47,839 nucleotides of DNA from Propionibacterium sp. (GTDB lineage: Bacteria > Actinomycetota > Actinomycetes > Propionibacteriales > Propionibacteriaceae): the NCBI GenBank assembly GCA_012517965.1, contig JAAYTZ010000084.1, positions 1 to 47,839 on the forward strand. The letters are read 5' to 3'. Within the stretch, counting starts at the first letter, position 1. Every line of letters begins with the position of its first letter. Position numbers and translations under genes: made by a program. Positions 17,511-25,993 of this stretch are shown here, piece after piece. A model generated the notes under the pieces. It did no database searches. It saw nothing but the letters and a program-made list of their open reading frames with translations, and was not told the DNA's origin.

Positions 17511-17535
17511 CCGACGTGGCCGGGTCACCCCAGGG

Positions 17536-18687
17536 TCACTGCACGCGCAGCGGGAGCTTCTTGCCGGCCAGGCCGCGGCCGCGGGCGGCCAGGCGCGCCG
17601 CGAGGTCGCGGAACACCCGGGCGGCCGGGCTGTCGGGCGCCGACACCACCAGCGGCATCCCCTCGTCGCCGGCGGCCCGCAGGCCGGGCTCCAGCGGCAC
17701 CTCGGCCAGGACCGGCACGTCGTAGCCGACCCGCAGCGTCAGGGCCGCCGACACCTGCTGGCCGCCGCCGGAGCCGAACACGTCCACCCGGTGACTCCGG
17801 TGACAGTGCGGGCACTCGACATCGAGGTACGCCATGTTCTCGACGACGCCGAGCACCTTCTGCTCCATCATCGAGGCCATCGTCCCCGCCCGCTCGGCCA
17901 CCTCGGCGGCCGCCTGCTGGGGGGTGGTCACGACGATCACCTCGGCGTTGGGCAGCTTGTTGCCCAGGCTCATCGCGACATCGCCGGTGCCGGGCGGCAG
18001 GTCGAGCAGCAGGAAGTCGAGGTCGCCCCAGTACACGTCGGACAGCAACTGGTGCAGCGCCTTGTCGAGGATCGGCCCGCGCCAGGCGATCACCTGGTCA
18101 CGCGAGGCCTTCAGCATGCCCATCGAGATGACCTTGAGGCCCATCATCGGCACCGGCATGATCATGTCCTCGACGGCCGTCGGGGACGCGTCCGCCAGCC
18201 CGAGCATCGAGGGCACCGAGTGGCCGTAGATGTCGGCGTCCAGGATGCCGACGCTCTTGCCGAGGTCGTTCAGCGCCATCGCCAGGTTGACGGTCACCGA
18301 CGACTTGCCGACGCCGCCCTTGCCGGAGCTGATCAGCAGCACCTGCGTCAGGTTGTCGGGGCGGCTGAACGGGATCTCCCGGTCGGCCACCCCGCCGCGC
18401 AACCGCTGACGCATCGCCTTGCGCTGCTCGTCGGTCATGACCCCGAGTTCGACCTCGGCGCCCGCCAGCCCCACGACGGCGGCCAGCGCCGTCCGGACGT
18501 CGGACTCGATCGTGTTCGACAGCGGGCAGCCGGCGATCGTCAGCAGGACGCGCACGTGGGCGACGCCGGCGTCGTCGATCGCGACCGAGTCGACCATGCC
18601 GAGCTCGGTGATCGGCCGGTGGATCTCCGGATCGTTGACGGTCGACAGGGCCGCCGTGACGGCGTTCAGCAGCTGGTCCGTGGGCAT
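17536..18687 (-). CDS. mrp: Mrp/NBP35-family ATP-binding protein, Fe-S carrier
   Basis: 383 residues. An N-terminal MIP18/DUF59 domain (about 1-95, with the TIAGCPL cysteine) is fused to a P-loop ATPase with SSGKGGVGKSSVTVNLA (deviant Walker A), ILDADIYGHSVP and LLLDLPPGTGD. The CPHC pair near residue 300 is the motif by which Mrp dimers bridge an Fe-S cluster. Predicted role: assembly or transfer of Fe-S clusters to apo-proteins in the cytoplasm. The ATG at 18687 is chosen because it follows a TAGACT box by seven bases; the upstream extension to 18855 is Arg-rich read-through of the neighbouring gene. Confidence 0.93.
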   Translation of the reverse strand: MPTDQLLNAVTAALSTVNDPEIHRPITELGMVDSVAIDDAGVAHVRVLLTIAGCPLSNTIESDVRTALAAVVGLAGAEVELGVMTDEQRKAMRQRLRGGVADREIPFSRPDNLTQVLLISSGKGGVGKSSVTVNLAMALNDLGKSVGILDADIYGHSVPSMLGLADASPTAVEDMIMPVPMMGLKVISMGMLKASRDQVIAWRGPILDKALHQLLSDVYWGDLDFLLLDLPPGTGDVAMSLGNKLPNAEVIVVTTPQQAAAEVAERAGTMASMMEQKVLGVVENMAYLDVECPHCHRSHRVDVFGSGGGQQVSAALTLRVGYDVPVLAEVPLEPGLRAAGDEGMPLVVSAPDSPAARVFRDLAARLAARGRGLAGKKLPLRVQ

Positions 18688-18694
18688 GCGGCGC

Positions 18695-18700
18695 AGTCTA
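18695..18700 (-). promoter_or_regulatory. -10 box of leaderless mrp, sharing the upstream stop codon
   Basis: TAGACT on the minus strand, seven bases before the mrp ATG. Its first three bases (18700-18698) are also the TAG stop codon of the DUF1003 gene. Confidence 0.5.
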
Positions 18701-19279
18701 GCCGCGGACGCCGCCGGTCCCCTCAGCGCCGGTCCCGCTCGGCGCCGGTCCCGCTCGGCGCCGGCGCCGGTCGCGCTCGGCCTCGGCGTCGGCGCCTTCG
18801 TCGTCCTTCGACAGCTCCTCCAGGAGGTCGCGCAGTTCGGAGCGGATGAAGTCACGGGTCGGCATGTCGTTGATCCGCATCCGCAGGGACGCGATCTCGC
18901 GGGCCAGGAAGTCCATGTCGGCGCGGGCCTGGGCGGCCACCTGGCGGTCGTTCTCGAGGCTGACCCGGTCGCGGGCTTCCTGGCGGTTCTGCGCGAGCAG
19001 GATCAGCGGCGCGGCGTAGGACGCCTGCAGCGACAGCAGCAGCGTGAGGAAGATGAACGGGAACCGGTCGGGGGTCAGCGGCCCCTCCGGCCCGAGCACG
19101 TTCCACAGCACCCACGCGGTGATGAACAGCGTCATCCAGAACAGGAAGTTCGCCGTGCCCATGAAGCGGGCGAACGCCTCGGCGAACTCGCCGAAGGTGT
19201 CCCGGGACCACTTCATGCGGGGGAGCCAGCGGGGCTCCCGTCCCGGCGTGTTGAGCCGGGGCCCGTTGCTAGCGGCCAT
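18698..19279 (-). CDS. DUF1003 domain membrane protein
   Basis: 193 residues. Two membrane helices (about 43-62 and 73-95) lie within the DUF1003 core (FMGTANFLFWMTLFITAWVLWN; FIFLTLLLSLQASYAAPLILLAQNRQEARDR). A charged cytoplasmic helix and an acidic then Arg/Gly-rich C-terminus follow. The function of DUF1003 is not known. The gene overlaps the MgtE-type gene by 11 bases, and the same pair is adjacent in mycobacteria. The C-terminal codons lie in a 16-base tandem repeat (18726-18779). Confidence 0.88.
   Translation of the reverse strand: MAASNGPRLNTPGREPRWLPRMKWSRDTFGEFAEAFARFMGTANFLFWMTLFITAWVLWNVLGPEGPLTPDRFPFIFLTLLLSLQASYAAPLILLAQNRQEARDRVSLENDRQVAAQARADMDFLAREIASLRMRINDMPTRDFIRSELRDLLEELSKDDEGADAEAERDRRRRRAGPAPSGTGAEGTGGVRG
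18726..18779. repeat. 16-base tandem repeat inside the DUF1003 gene 3' end
   Basis: Two exact copies of GCGCCGGTCCCGCTCG (18726-18741, 18742-18757) followed by a third, imperfect copy with a six-base insertion. The unit is not a multiple of three, so loss or gain of a copy would change the C-terminal reading frame. Confidence 0.65.
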
Positions 19280-20531
19280 CGCTCACCTCCTCGCGCAACT
19301 GCACGCCGCGCCAGTCGGCGGGCAGGATGTGGTCGAGCACGTCGTCCACCGTCACCGCCCCGAGCAGGCGGTTCTGGGCGTCGACGACCGGGGCGCACAC
19401 CAGGTCGTAGGTCGCGAAGTACCGGCTGACCTGGACGATGTTGTAGTCGGGTTGCAGCGGCGTGATGGTGTTGTCGATCACCTGGGCGACCAGGGTGGAC
19501 GGCGGCTCGCGCAGCAGCCGCTGGTAGTGCACGCCCCCCAGGTACCGGCCGGTCGGGGTGTCCAGCGGCGCCCGGCACACGTAGGCCATGGCGGCCATCG
19601 CCGGGGTGATCTCCGGGTTGCGGATCAGGGCCAGCGCGTCGGCCACGGTGGCGTCCGGGGGCAGGATCACGGGCTCCGGCGACATGAGGCCGCCGGCGGT
19701 GGCCGCGTCGTAGGTGAGCAGGGTGCGGACGTCCTCGGCCTCCTCCGGCTCCATCCGCTCCAGGATGGTCTCGGCCATCGCGGGTTCGAGTTCGGCGATC
19801 AGGTCGGCGGCGTCGTCGGGGTCCATCTCCTCCAGGACGTCGGCGGCGCGCTCGGTGTCCATGGCCGCGATGACCGCCACCTGCTCGGATTCCGGCAGCT
19901 CCTCGAGCGCCTCGGCCAGCACCTCGTCGTCCAGCGCCGCCACGACCGCGGCCCGGCGGGCCGGGGTCATGTCGTGCAGCTCCTTGGCCACGTCGGCGGG
20001 CCGCATGTCGGCGAACCGAGCCAGCAGCTGCTCGGTGTCCTGGGTGGCGGCGATGAAGAAGTTGGGCACTTCGTTCCAGTCGACGATCGTCACGTGCCCC
20101 CGCGAGAACGGACGCCGCCCCGCCGTCGCCTTCAGGGCGACCTCCGCGACCACCCATTCGTGGCTGCGCTCCTGCTGGATCGCGATGTCGTAGATCGTCT
20201 CCGGCGCGGCCTGGCCGGGCCGGTTCACCCGGGTGTCGAAGAGGTCGTCGACGATGAGCCGCTCCTGCTCGCGGCGTTCGAAGCGCCGGGTGTTCACCAC
20301 GCCGGCGATGATGACCTGCTGGGCGTCGATGCTGTGCACCCGCACGATCGGCAGGAACACCCGCCGGCGGGCGAACAGCTCGACGACCAGGCCCTTGACG
20401 CGGGGCGCGCGCTGGTTGGCCCGGTTCTGCACGACGACGTCGCGCACCTTGCCCACCTGGTCGCCGCCGGAGTCCAGGACGGGCAGGTTGAGGATGCGCG
20501 AGACGAAGATCGCCGAGGAGGAACCGACCAC
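19269..20531 (-). CDS. MgtE N-terminal/CBS domain protein without a membrane channel
   Basis: 420 residues, GTG start. Residues 1-160 include PRC-barrel-like segments (LPVLDSGGDQVGKVRDVVV). About 180-280 is an MgtE N-domain of repeated helical units (ADVAKELHDMTPARRAAVVAALDDEVLAEALEELPE...; MDPDDAADLIAEL; MEPEEAEDVRTLL). About 285-410 is a CBS pair (GLMSPEPVILPPDATVADAL; VDAQNRLLGAVTVDDVLDHILP). The five-helix MgtE channel is missing, so this should be a soluble regulator-like protein sensing Mg2+ or nucleotide. It overlaps the DUF1003 membrane protein by 11 bases, a possible partner. Confidence 0.87.
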   Translation of the reverse strand: MVGSSSAIFVSRILNLPVLDSGGDQVGKVRDVVVQNRANQRAPRVKGLVVELFARRRVFLPIVRVHSIDAQQVIIAGVVNTRRFERREQERLIVDDLFDTRVNRPGQAAPETIYDIAIQQERSHEWVVAEVALKATAGRRPFSRGHVTIVDWNEVPNFFIAATQDTEQLLARFADMRPADVAKELHDMTPARRAAVVAALDDEVLAEALEELPESEQVAVIAAMDTERAADVLEEMDPDDAADLIAELEPAMAETILERMEPEEAEDVRTLLTYDAATAGGLMSPEPVILPPDATVADALALIRNPEITPAMAAMAYVCRAPLDTPTGRYLGGVHYQRLLREPPSTLVAQVIDNTITPLQPDYNIVQVSRYFATYDLVCAPVVDAQNRLLGAVTVDDVLDHILPADWRGVQLREEVSDGR

Positions 20532-20537
20532 AGGTGG

Positions 20538-20543
20538 AGGGTA
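20538..20543 (-). promoter_or_regulatory. -10 box of leaderless MgtE-N/CBS gene
   Basis: TACCCT on the minus strand, six bases before the GTG at 20531. Confidence 0.45.
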
Positions 20544-20577
20544 CCGTCCGGTCGCGGCGGGTGTCCGAGCCGCGCGA

Positions 20578-21054
20578 CTACGTTGCCTCGGGATCGTAGG
20601 CGATCACCCGCAGCGGCTCCGAGGACGCCGGGTCGGGTTGCGCGGCGGCCGTCCCGCCCGCGTCGGCACCGGCGGCGTCCGGCCCCGGGTGGGCGGCCGC
20701 ACGGCTCTCCGAGCGGGCGCCCTCGATGCCCTCCCGGACGCCGCCCAGCCCCTCGGTCGCCTCCGCGCCGACCGACCGGAACTCGTCGCGGATCGCGAGC
20801 AGGTCGTCCTTCTCCTCCGCGCTCAGGAGGTGGCGGGCGACGAAGTTCTTGGGGTTGAGGTCCGACAGCCGCACGTTGTCCCACTCCGGGCCGAGTTCGG
20901 CCCGCAACTGGCCGCGGGCGTCGTTGCCGATCTTGCGCAGGTGAGCGATGACCCTCGCCGCCTTGCGCGCGAACTCGGGCAGCTTCTCCGGGCCGAACAG
21001 GATCATGGCCAGGACAGCCAGAACGGTGATCTCGGTCCAGTTGAAGTCGATCAT
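20578..21054 (-). CDS. tatB: Sec-independent (twin-arginine) translocase protein TatB
   Basis: 158 residues. Short N-terminal membrane helix (about 6-21, TEITVLAVLAMILFGPEKLPEF) with the FGPEKLP hinge, then an amphipathic helix (ARKAARVIAHLRKIG) and an acidic tail. The length and the tail favour TatB over TatA. It would form the receptor complex for folded Tat substrates with TatC; tatA and tatC are not in the window. A candidate Tat substrate is encoded at 43646. It lies 19 bases after dapA. Its position near mrp, DUF1003 and the MgtE-like gene matches mycobacterial tatB (Rv1224). Confidence 0.88.
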   Translation of the reverse strand: MIDFNWTEITVLAVLAMILFGPEKLPEFARKAARVIAHLRKIGNDARGQLRAELGPEWDNVRLSDLNPKNFVARHLLSAEEKDDLLAIRDEFRSVGAEATEGLGGVREGIEGARSESRAAAHPGPDAAGADAGGTAAAQPDPASSEPLRVIAYDPEAT

Positions 21055-21073
21055 CGCGCGCTTTCGGCCGCGG

Positions 21074-21955
21074 TCAGAGGCCCGCGGCGTCCAACAGGGC
21101 GACGAACGTGGCGGCCTCCTGCGGGCTGGCCGGCTTCAGCGGACGCCGCAGGCCGCCGACCGCGAACCCCCGCGCGGCCAGGCCGGCCTTGACCAGCATG
21201 CAGCCCTGGGTGGCGAAGACGCCCGTGTAGACGGCGAGAAGGTCCCGGTGCAGCTGGAGGGCCCGACCGGTGTCCCCCGCCACGAACGCGTCGATGAGTT
21301 CCCGCGTGCGGGCGCCGGTGAAGTGCGTCGAGGTGCCGACCACCCCGACGCCGCCCACGGAGAGCAGCGGCAGCGTCATCGCGTCGTCGCCGGAGTAGTA
21401 GGCCAGGTCGGTCTCGGCCATCACCTTCGCCGACGACACGATGTCGCCCTTGGCGTCCTTGACGGCGACGATGCGCGGGTGCGCGGCCAGCGCGATGATG
21501 ACGTCTTCGGGGATCGGGATGCCGGACCGGCCCGGGATGTCGTACAGCATGACGGGCAGCTCGGTGGCGTCCGCGACCATCATGAAGTGCTCGTAGAGCG
21601 CGTCCTTGGGCGGCTTGCTGTAGTAGGGGGTGACGACCAGCAGACCGTCGCAGCCGGCCTCGACGGCGTCGTGGCACCGGGAGATGGTGGCCGCCGTCTC
21701 GTTGGTGCCGACGCCGGCCAGCACCTGCGCCCGGTCGCCGACCGCCTCCTTGACGGCCTTCAGGAGCGCCAGCTTCTCCGCGTCGTTCGTGGTCGGCGAC
21801 TCGCCGGTCGTGCCGTTGATGACGAGCGCGTCGTTCCGCATCTCGTCGACCAGGTAGGCCGCGAGGCGCTTCGCCTCATCCAAGTCGATGGAGCCGTCCG
21901 GCGCGAAGGGCGTCACCATGGCCGTGAGAACGCGGCCGAACACAGCATCAGGCAT
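21074..21955 (-). CDS. dapA: 4-hydroxy-tetrahydrodipicolinate synthase
   Basis: 293 residues. AMVTPF, INGTTGESPTT, the catalytic Tyr in LPVMLYDIPGRSG, and the Schiff-base Lys in IVAVKDAKGD are the hallmarks of DapA. It condenses pyruvate with aspartate semialdehyde, the first committed step toward diaminopimelate and lysine. The ATG at 21955 (MPDAVFGRVLTAM) is preferred over 21964 because it sits seven bases after a TAGGAT box. tatB follows by 19 bases. dapB is not in the window, but dapC, dapD and dapE are. Confidence 0.95.
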   Translation of the reverse strand: MPDAVFGRVLTAMVTPFAPDGSIDLDEAKRLAAYLVDEMRNDALVINGTTGESPTTNDAEKLALLKAVKEAVGDRAQVLAGVGTNETAATISRCHDAVEAGCDGLLVVTPYYSKPPKDALYEHFMMVADATELPVMLYDIPGRSGIPIPEDVIIALAAHPRIVAVKDAKGDIVSSAKVMAETDLAYYSGDDAMTLPLLSVGGVGVVGTSTHFTGARTRELIDAFVAGDTGRALQLHRDLLAVYTGVFATQGCMLVKAGLAARGFAVGGLRRPLKPASPQEAATFVALLDAAGL

Positions 21956-21962
21956 GCGGCCC

Positions 21963-21968
21963 ATCCTA
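21963..21968 (-). promoter_or_regulatory. -10 box of leaderless dapA
   Basis: TAGGAT on the minus strand, seven bases before the ATG at 21955. The box overlaps the alternative ATG at 21964, which would then not be transcribed. Confidence 0.5.
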
Positions 21969-21983
21969 GGCCCTGCCCCCGGG

Positions 21984-22205
21984 CTAACCCCGCTTGATCA
22001 CGACGAGGGGGTCGCCGTCGCGGACCGTGTCGCCCGGCTTGACGACGATGTCGGTCACCACGCCGGCCACCTCGGCGAGCACCGGGATCTCCATCTTCAT
22101 GGAGTCGAGCACCAGCAGTTCGTCGCCGGCTTCGACCCGCTCACCCAGTTCGACCGAGACGCTGAGGACGGAGGCGACGAGCTCCGCGGTAACCGTGTGA
22201 CCCAT
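21984..22205 (-). CDS. Biotin/lipoyl attachment domain protein (BCCP-type)
   Basis: 73 residues, a single biotinyl domain. The modified lysine is in LLVLDSMKMEIPV (EAMKM-type motif with S for A), with Gly-rich turns on each side (VELGERVEAGDELLVLD; VKPGDTVRDGDPLVVI). Small stand-alone carriers like this serve acyl-CoA carboxylases in actinobacteria; no carboxylase subunit is adjacent. The ATG follows a TAAGGT box by seven bases and has no ribosome site. Divergent from the O-methyltransferase gene. Confidence 0.9.
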   Translation of the reverse strand: MGHTVTAELVASVLSVSVELGERVEAGDELLVLDSMKMEIPVLAEVAGVVTDIVVKPGDTVRDGDPLVVIKRG

Positions 22206-22212
22206 GCCGGCA

Positions 22213-22218
22213 ACCTTA
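22213..22218 (-). promoter_or_regulatory. -10 box of leaderless biotinyl carrier gene
   Basis: TAAGGT on the minus strand, seven bases before the ATG at 22205. The opposing -10 box of the methyltransferase gene is only 11 bases away. Confidence 0.55.
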
Positions 22219-22229
22219 ACGGGTTCGGA

Positions 22230-22235
22230 TACGCT
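22230..22235 (+). promoter_or_regulatory. -10 box of leaderless O-methyltransferase gene
   Basis: TACGCT, seven bases before the GTG at 22243. Confidence 0.5.
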
Positions 22236-22242
22236 GATCCGC

Positions 22243-22905
22243 GTGAATCCAGCACCGAAGACGCCCCCCGCGCAGCGCTCGTCCCACCTCGCGTCGTGGG
22301 AGTTCGCGGAGACGTTCGTCCCGCTCGACGAGCACGCCCACGCCGCCCGGCGGGCGTCCGCCGAACTCGGTGTCGAGCCGATCAGCACCGGCGGCGCGGC
22401 GCTGCTCACGCTGCTGGCCCGGCTGGTCGGGGCCCGCGCAGCGGTGGAGGTCGGTACCGGTGCCGGCGTGAGCGGGCTGGCGCTGCTGGAGGGCCTGACC
22501 CACGACGGCATCCTGACCAGCATCGACACCGAGCCCGAACATCAGCAGGTCGCGCGGAAGCTGTTCCTCGGCGCCGGGTTCCCCGCCCGGCGGGCGCGGC
22601 TGATCGCGGGCGGCGCCCTGAACGTGCTGCCCAAGCTGAGCGACGGCGCCTACGACCTCGTGTTCGTGGACGGAGACCCCCTGGAGACCGTCGAGTACGT
22701 CGCGCAGGCCGGGCGCTTGCTGCGGCCCGCCGGGGTGCTGGTCGTCAACCACGCGCTGGTGGGCGGCCGCATCGCCGACGCCGCCAACGAGGACGACGAC
22801 GTCATCATCATGCGCGAGGTGCTCGAGGCCGTGCAGACGATGGAGGAGTTCAAGCCGCTGCTGCTGCCGGTCGGCGACGGGCTGCTGATCGCCTCCCGCA
22901 CCTGA
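22243..22905 (+). CDS. SAM-dependent O-methyltransferase (family 3, Rv1220c-like)
   Basis: 220 residues, GTG start. Rossmann motif I is VEVGTGAGVSGLALLEGL; LTSIDTEPEHQQVARKLF follows with the acidic ribose-binding residue, then YDLVFVDGDPLETVEYV in place of the FVDADK of catechol/caffeoyl-CoA O-methyltransferases. The change at the metal-binding block makes the activity uncertain. The Rv1220c group lies beside sigE in mycobacteria; here sigE is absent. A strong bidirectional hairpin follows. Confidence 0.85.
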   Translation: MNPAPKTPPAQRSSHLASWEFAETFVPLDEHAHAARRASAELGVEPISTGGAALLTLLARLVGARAAVEVGTGAGVSGLALLEGLTHDGILTSIDTEPEHQQVARKLFLGAGFPARRARLIAGGALNVLPKLSDGAYDLVFVDGDPLETVEYVAQAGRLLRPAGVLVVNHALVGGRIADAANEDDDVIIMREVLEAVQTMEEFKPLLLPVGDGLLIASRT

Positions 22906-22960
22906 TCGGCCCGGACGCCCCGCCACTCGGGCCGCGTCCGGCCCGCCGCACGACAGACGA

Positions 22961-22990
22961 ACCGGCCCCGGGGATCACCCCGGGGCCGGT
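22961..22990. terminator. Bidirectional hairpin terminator between O-methyltransferase and glgC
   Basis: A perfect 13-bp stem ACCGGCCCCGGGG / CCCCGGGGCCGGT with an ATCA loop, placed between convergent genes. Confidence 0.8.
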
Positions 22991-23007
22991 TGTGCCGTGT
23001 GGTGCCG

Positions 23008-24234
23008 CTACTGGGCGCGGACCCGCATCCCCTTGGGAACGACGGTGATGCCGCCTTCGGAGACGTAGAAGCCGCGGGCCAGGTCGGCGTCGCGGTTGAC
23101 GCCGACTTCGGCGCCGTCCTCGACCACAACGTTCTTGTCCAGGATGGCGCGGCGGATGACGGAGTTCCGGCCCACCCTGATGTTGTTGAAGAGAACCGAC
23201 TCCTCGACCTTGGCCCACTTGTCGATCATGACGTTCGGGCTGAGCACCGACCGGTCGACGTCGCCGCCGGAGATGATGCAGCCGGCGGACACGATCGAGT
23301 CCTCCGCGGTGCCGCGCAGCGTGAACTTCGCCCCCGGCAGCTGCGGCTGGTGGGTGAAGATCGGCCACTTGCGGTTGTACAGGTTGAACTCGGGCTCGAC
23401 GCTCACCAGGTCCATGTGGGCCAGGTGGTAGGCATCGATGGTGCCCACGTCGCGCCAGTAGTTGCGGTCCTTCTCCGTCGAACCGGGGACGTCGTTCATG
23501 GTGAAGTCGTAGACCCACGCCGTGCCCTTGTTCACGAAGTAGGGCACCACGTTGCCGCCCATGTCGTGCTTGCTGGTCTCGTCGGCGGCGTCGGCCGTCA
23601 GGCAGTCGACGAACGGCTGGCGCGTGAAGATGTAGTTCCCCATCGAGGCGAACGACTCGTCCGGGCTGTCGGGCAGCCCCGGCGGGTCGGCCGGCTTCTC
23701 CAGGAACTGGTTCATCTTGCCGTCGGCGGCGGCGTCGATGATGCCGAACGCGGACGCCTCGGAGCGCGGCACCCGGATGCCGGCGACGGTGCACTCGGCG
23801 CCACTGGCGATGTGCGCCTGCAGCATCGCGTCGACGTCCATCCGGTAGATGTTGTCGGCGCCGAACACCACGACGTAGTCGGGCTGCTCGTCGTTGATCA
23901 GGTTCATCGACTGGTAGATCGCGTCGGCGGAGCCCTGGTACCAGCTCTTGCCGGTGCGCTGCTGGGCCGGCACCGGGGTGACGTAGCTGCCCAGCAGGGT
24001 CGAGAACCGCCAGGTCTGGGAGATGTGGCGGTCGAGGGAGTGCGACTTGTACTGGGTGAGCACGGCGATCGCGGTCAACCGCGAGTTCGCCATGTTGGAC
24101 AGCACGAAGTCGATGAGGCGGTAGGTGCCACCGAAGGGCACCGCGGGCTTGGCCCGGTCGGCGGTGAGGGGCATCAGGCGCTTGCCCTCGCCACCGGCCA
24201 GGACGATCGAGAGGACATTCGGTCGGTCTGACAT
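23008..24234 (-). CDS. glgC: Glucose-1-phosphate adenylyltransferase
   Basis: 408 residues from the ATG at 24234. The N-terminal nucleotidyl-transferase domain has [27 protein letters not shown] (nucleotide-binding GGxGxRLxPLT and Lys) and the [13 protein letters not shown] metal site. A C-terminal left-handed beta-helix ([20 protein letters not shown]...) completes the subunit. It makes ADP-glucose for glycogen or alpha-glucan synthesis. The start is fixed by a TAGGTT box seven bases upstream. Divergent from glgA, its pathway partner. Confidence 0.95.
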   Translation of the reverse strand: MSDRPNVLSIVLAGGEGKRLMPLTADRAKPAVPFGGTYRLIDFVLSNMANSRLTAIAVLTQYKSHSLDRHISQTWRFSTLLGSYVTPVPAQQRTGKSWYQGSADAIYQSMNLINDEQPDYVVVFGADNIYRMDVDAMLQAHIASGAECTVAGIRVPRSEASAFGIIDAAADGKMNQFLEKPADPPGLPDSPDESFASMGNYIFTRQPFVDCLTADAADETSKHDMGGNVVPYFVNKGTAWVYDFTMNDVPGSTEKDRNYWRDVGTIDAYHLAHMDLVSVEPEFNLYNRKWPIFTHQPQLPGAKFTLRGTAEDSIVSAGCIISGGDVDRSVLSPNVMIDKWAKVEESVLFNNIRVGRNSVIRRAILDKNVVVEDGAEVGVNRDADLARGFYVSEGGITVVPKGMRVRAQ

Positions 24235-24241
24235 GACAAAG

Positions 24242-24247
24242 AACCTA
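24242..24247 (-). promoter_or_regulatory. -10 box of leaderless glgC
   Basis: TAGGTT on the minus strand, seven bases before the ATG at 24234. Confidence 0.5.
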
Positions 24248-24430
24248 GTGCGCCACGGTGCCCCCCGCCACCAGATGCCCAAATAGTCACCCGAAGTTGA
24301 CGCCCGATCCCGTCCCACCCCCGTCGACACGATCCGCGGCACCGTTCGGACACGCGAGCCACCTCGACCACGGTTGCCACCGGTGGCCGTTTCGGGGTTC
24401 CGGACGCCGTCACTGTGGAACGATCCGGGT

Positions 24431-25624
24431 ATGCGCGTATCGATTCTCACCCGGGAATACCCCCCGTTCATCTACGGCGGCGCCGGCGTTCACGTCGGAC
24501 AGCTCGTCCCCCAGCTCCGCAAGTTCGTCGATTCCGTGGACGTCCAGGCCATGGGCGAGCCGCGCGAGGGCGCGACCGCGCACCCCGAGACGTTCCCGCC
24601 CGGCGCCAACGCGGCGCTGCGCACCGTCGGCACCGATGTGGCGATGACCGCGGCCACCCCGGAGGTCGACGTCGTGCACGCCCACACCTGGTACGCCTGC
24701 TTCTCCGGCATCCTGACCAAGCACTTCCAGGACATCCCGCTCGTGGTGACCGCCCACTCGCTGGAGCCGGACCGCCCCTGGAAGGTCGAGCAGCTCGGCG
24801 GCGGCTACCGCGTCTCCAGCTGGGTCGAGAAGACCGCCTACGCCGAGGCCGACGCCGTGATCGCCGTCTCCGCCGCGATGATCCAGAACATCCAGAACGC
24901 CTACCCGTTCGTCGAGCGGGAGCGCATCCACGTGGTGAAGAACGGCATCGACCCCGAGGAATTCAAGCCGGATCACAACACCGACGTGATCGAGTCGCTC
25001 GGCGTCGACCTCAACAAGCCCATCGTCACCTTCGTGGGCCGCATCACCCGACAGAAGGGCATGATCCACCTGGTGCGCGCCGCCCAGATGTTCGACCCCG
25101 ACACCCAGCTGCTGCTGCTGGCCGGCGCCCCCGACACCCCCGAGATCGCCGCCGAGTTCGACAAGGCCTTCGGCGAGCTCAACGCGGTCCGCTCGGGCGT
25201 CACCTGGGTGCAGGAGATGCTGCCGCGCGCCTCGGTCCGCCAGGTGCTCACCCACTCCACGGTGTTCGCGTGCCCGTCCATCTATGAGCCGCTCGGCATC
25301 GTGAACCTCGAGGCCATGGCCTGTGAGACCCCCGTTGTGGCCAGCGCGGTCGGCGGCATCCCCGAGGTCGTCGTCGACGGCGAGACCGGCCTGCTGGTGC
25401 CCTACGACCCGAAGCGCGCCGGCGACGCCGCGTTCATCGCGAACTTCGAGCGCGAGTTCGCCGACAAGGTCAACCGCATCACGCGCGATCCCGAACTGGG
25501 CAAGGCCATGGGCAAGGCGGGCCGCGAGCGCTGCATCGCCGAGTTCAGCTGGGAGAAGATCGCCCAGGAGACCGTGGCCGTCTACGAGGCCGCGATCGCC
25601 CACCACGCCGCCGCGAAGAAGTAG
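24431..25624 (+). CDS. glgA: Glycogen synthase, actinobacterial GT4 type
   Basis: 397 residues. Begins [21 protein letters not shown], with the KxGG-like loop as [32 protein letters not shown] and the C-terminal [24 protein letters not shown] hold the GT-B nucleotide-sugar site with the E-x7-E motif. It belongs to the GT4 group that includes mycobacterial Rv1212c (GlgM), which makes maltose-1-phosphate from ADP-glucose, so either glycogen elongation or maltose-1-phosphate synthesis is possible. Divergent from glgC across 196 bases that hold no other gene. Confidence 0.9.
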   Translation: MRVSILTREYPPFIYGGAGVHVGQLVPQLRKFVDSVDVQAMGEPREGATAHPETFPPGANAALRTVGTDVAMTAATPEVDVVHAHTWYACFSGILTKHFQDIPLVVTAHSLEPDRPWKVEQLGGGYRVSSWVEKTAYAEADAVIAVSAAMIQNIQNAYPFVERERIHVVKNGIDPEEFKPDHNTDVIESLGVDLNKPIVTFVGRITRQKGMIHLVRAAQMFDPDTQLLLLAGAPDTPEIAAEFDKAFGELNAVRSGVTWVQEMLPRASVRQVLTHSTVFACPSIYEPLGIVNLEAMACETPVVASAVGGIPEVVVDGETGLLVPYDPKRAGDAAFIANFEREFADKVNRITRDPELGKAMGKAGRERCIAEFSWEKIAQETVAVYEAAIAHHAAAKK

Positions 25625-25640
25625 CGTCCGGGCAAACGAC

Positions 25641-25672
25641 CGCCGGCTCCGGGAGCGATCCCGGAGCCGGCG
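25641..25672. terminator. Hairpin terminator after glgA
   Basis: A perfect 14-bp stem starting CGCCGGCTCCGGGA with a GCGA loop, 16 bases after the glgA stop, followed by CTTTGTGG. It lies between convergent glgA and the DUF3117 gene. Confidence 0.8.
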
Positions 25673-25717
25673 CTTTGTGGGTGGAACCGCCTCGGGTGAG
25701 GCGGTGTGGGTGGACCG

Positions 25718-25885
25718 TCAGCCGACGACGGCCTTCAACGCCTCGAGGAGTTCGGTCGCCTCGGCTGCGGTCATCTCGATCACGAGCCGTCCACCGCCCT
25801 CGGCGGGGATCCGCATCGCGATCACCCGGGATTCCTTGGCGACCTCGATCGGTCCGTCACCTGTACGCGGCTTCATCGCTGCCAT
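25718..25885 (-). CDS. DUF3117 small protein
   Basis: 55 residues, MAAMKPRTGDGPIEV at the N-terminus and LLEALKAVVG at the C-terminus, with MRIPAEGGGRLVIEM in the middle. This is the highly conserved actinobacterial DUF3117 family (Rv1211-like) of unknown function. In mycobacteria it also sits beside glgA. A GAGG sequence stands before the ATG. Confidence 0.92.
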   Translation of the reverse strand: MAAMKPRTGDGPIEVAKESRVIAMRIPAEGGGRLVIEMTAAEATELLEALKAVVG

Positions 25886-25993
25886 CGCGCTACCTCATTC
25901 TCCGCGCCCGGGGGCGCTCGCTGCTGTGCTGACGGCGTCCATTATCGCAGACGCTCCCAACCGGCCCGCGCGGGACCGCACCGCGCGCCGCCC

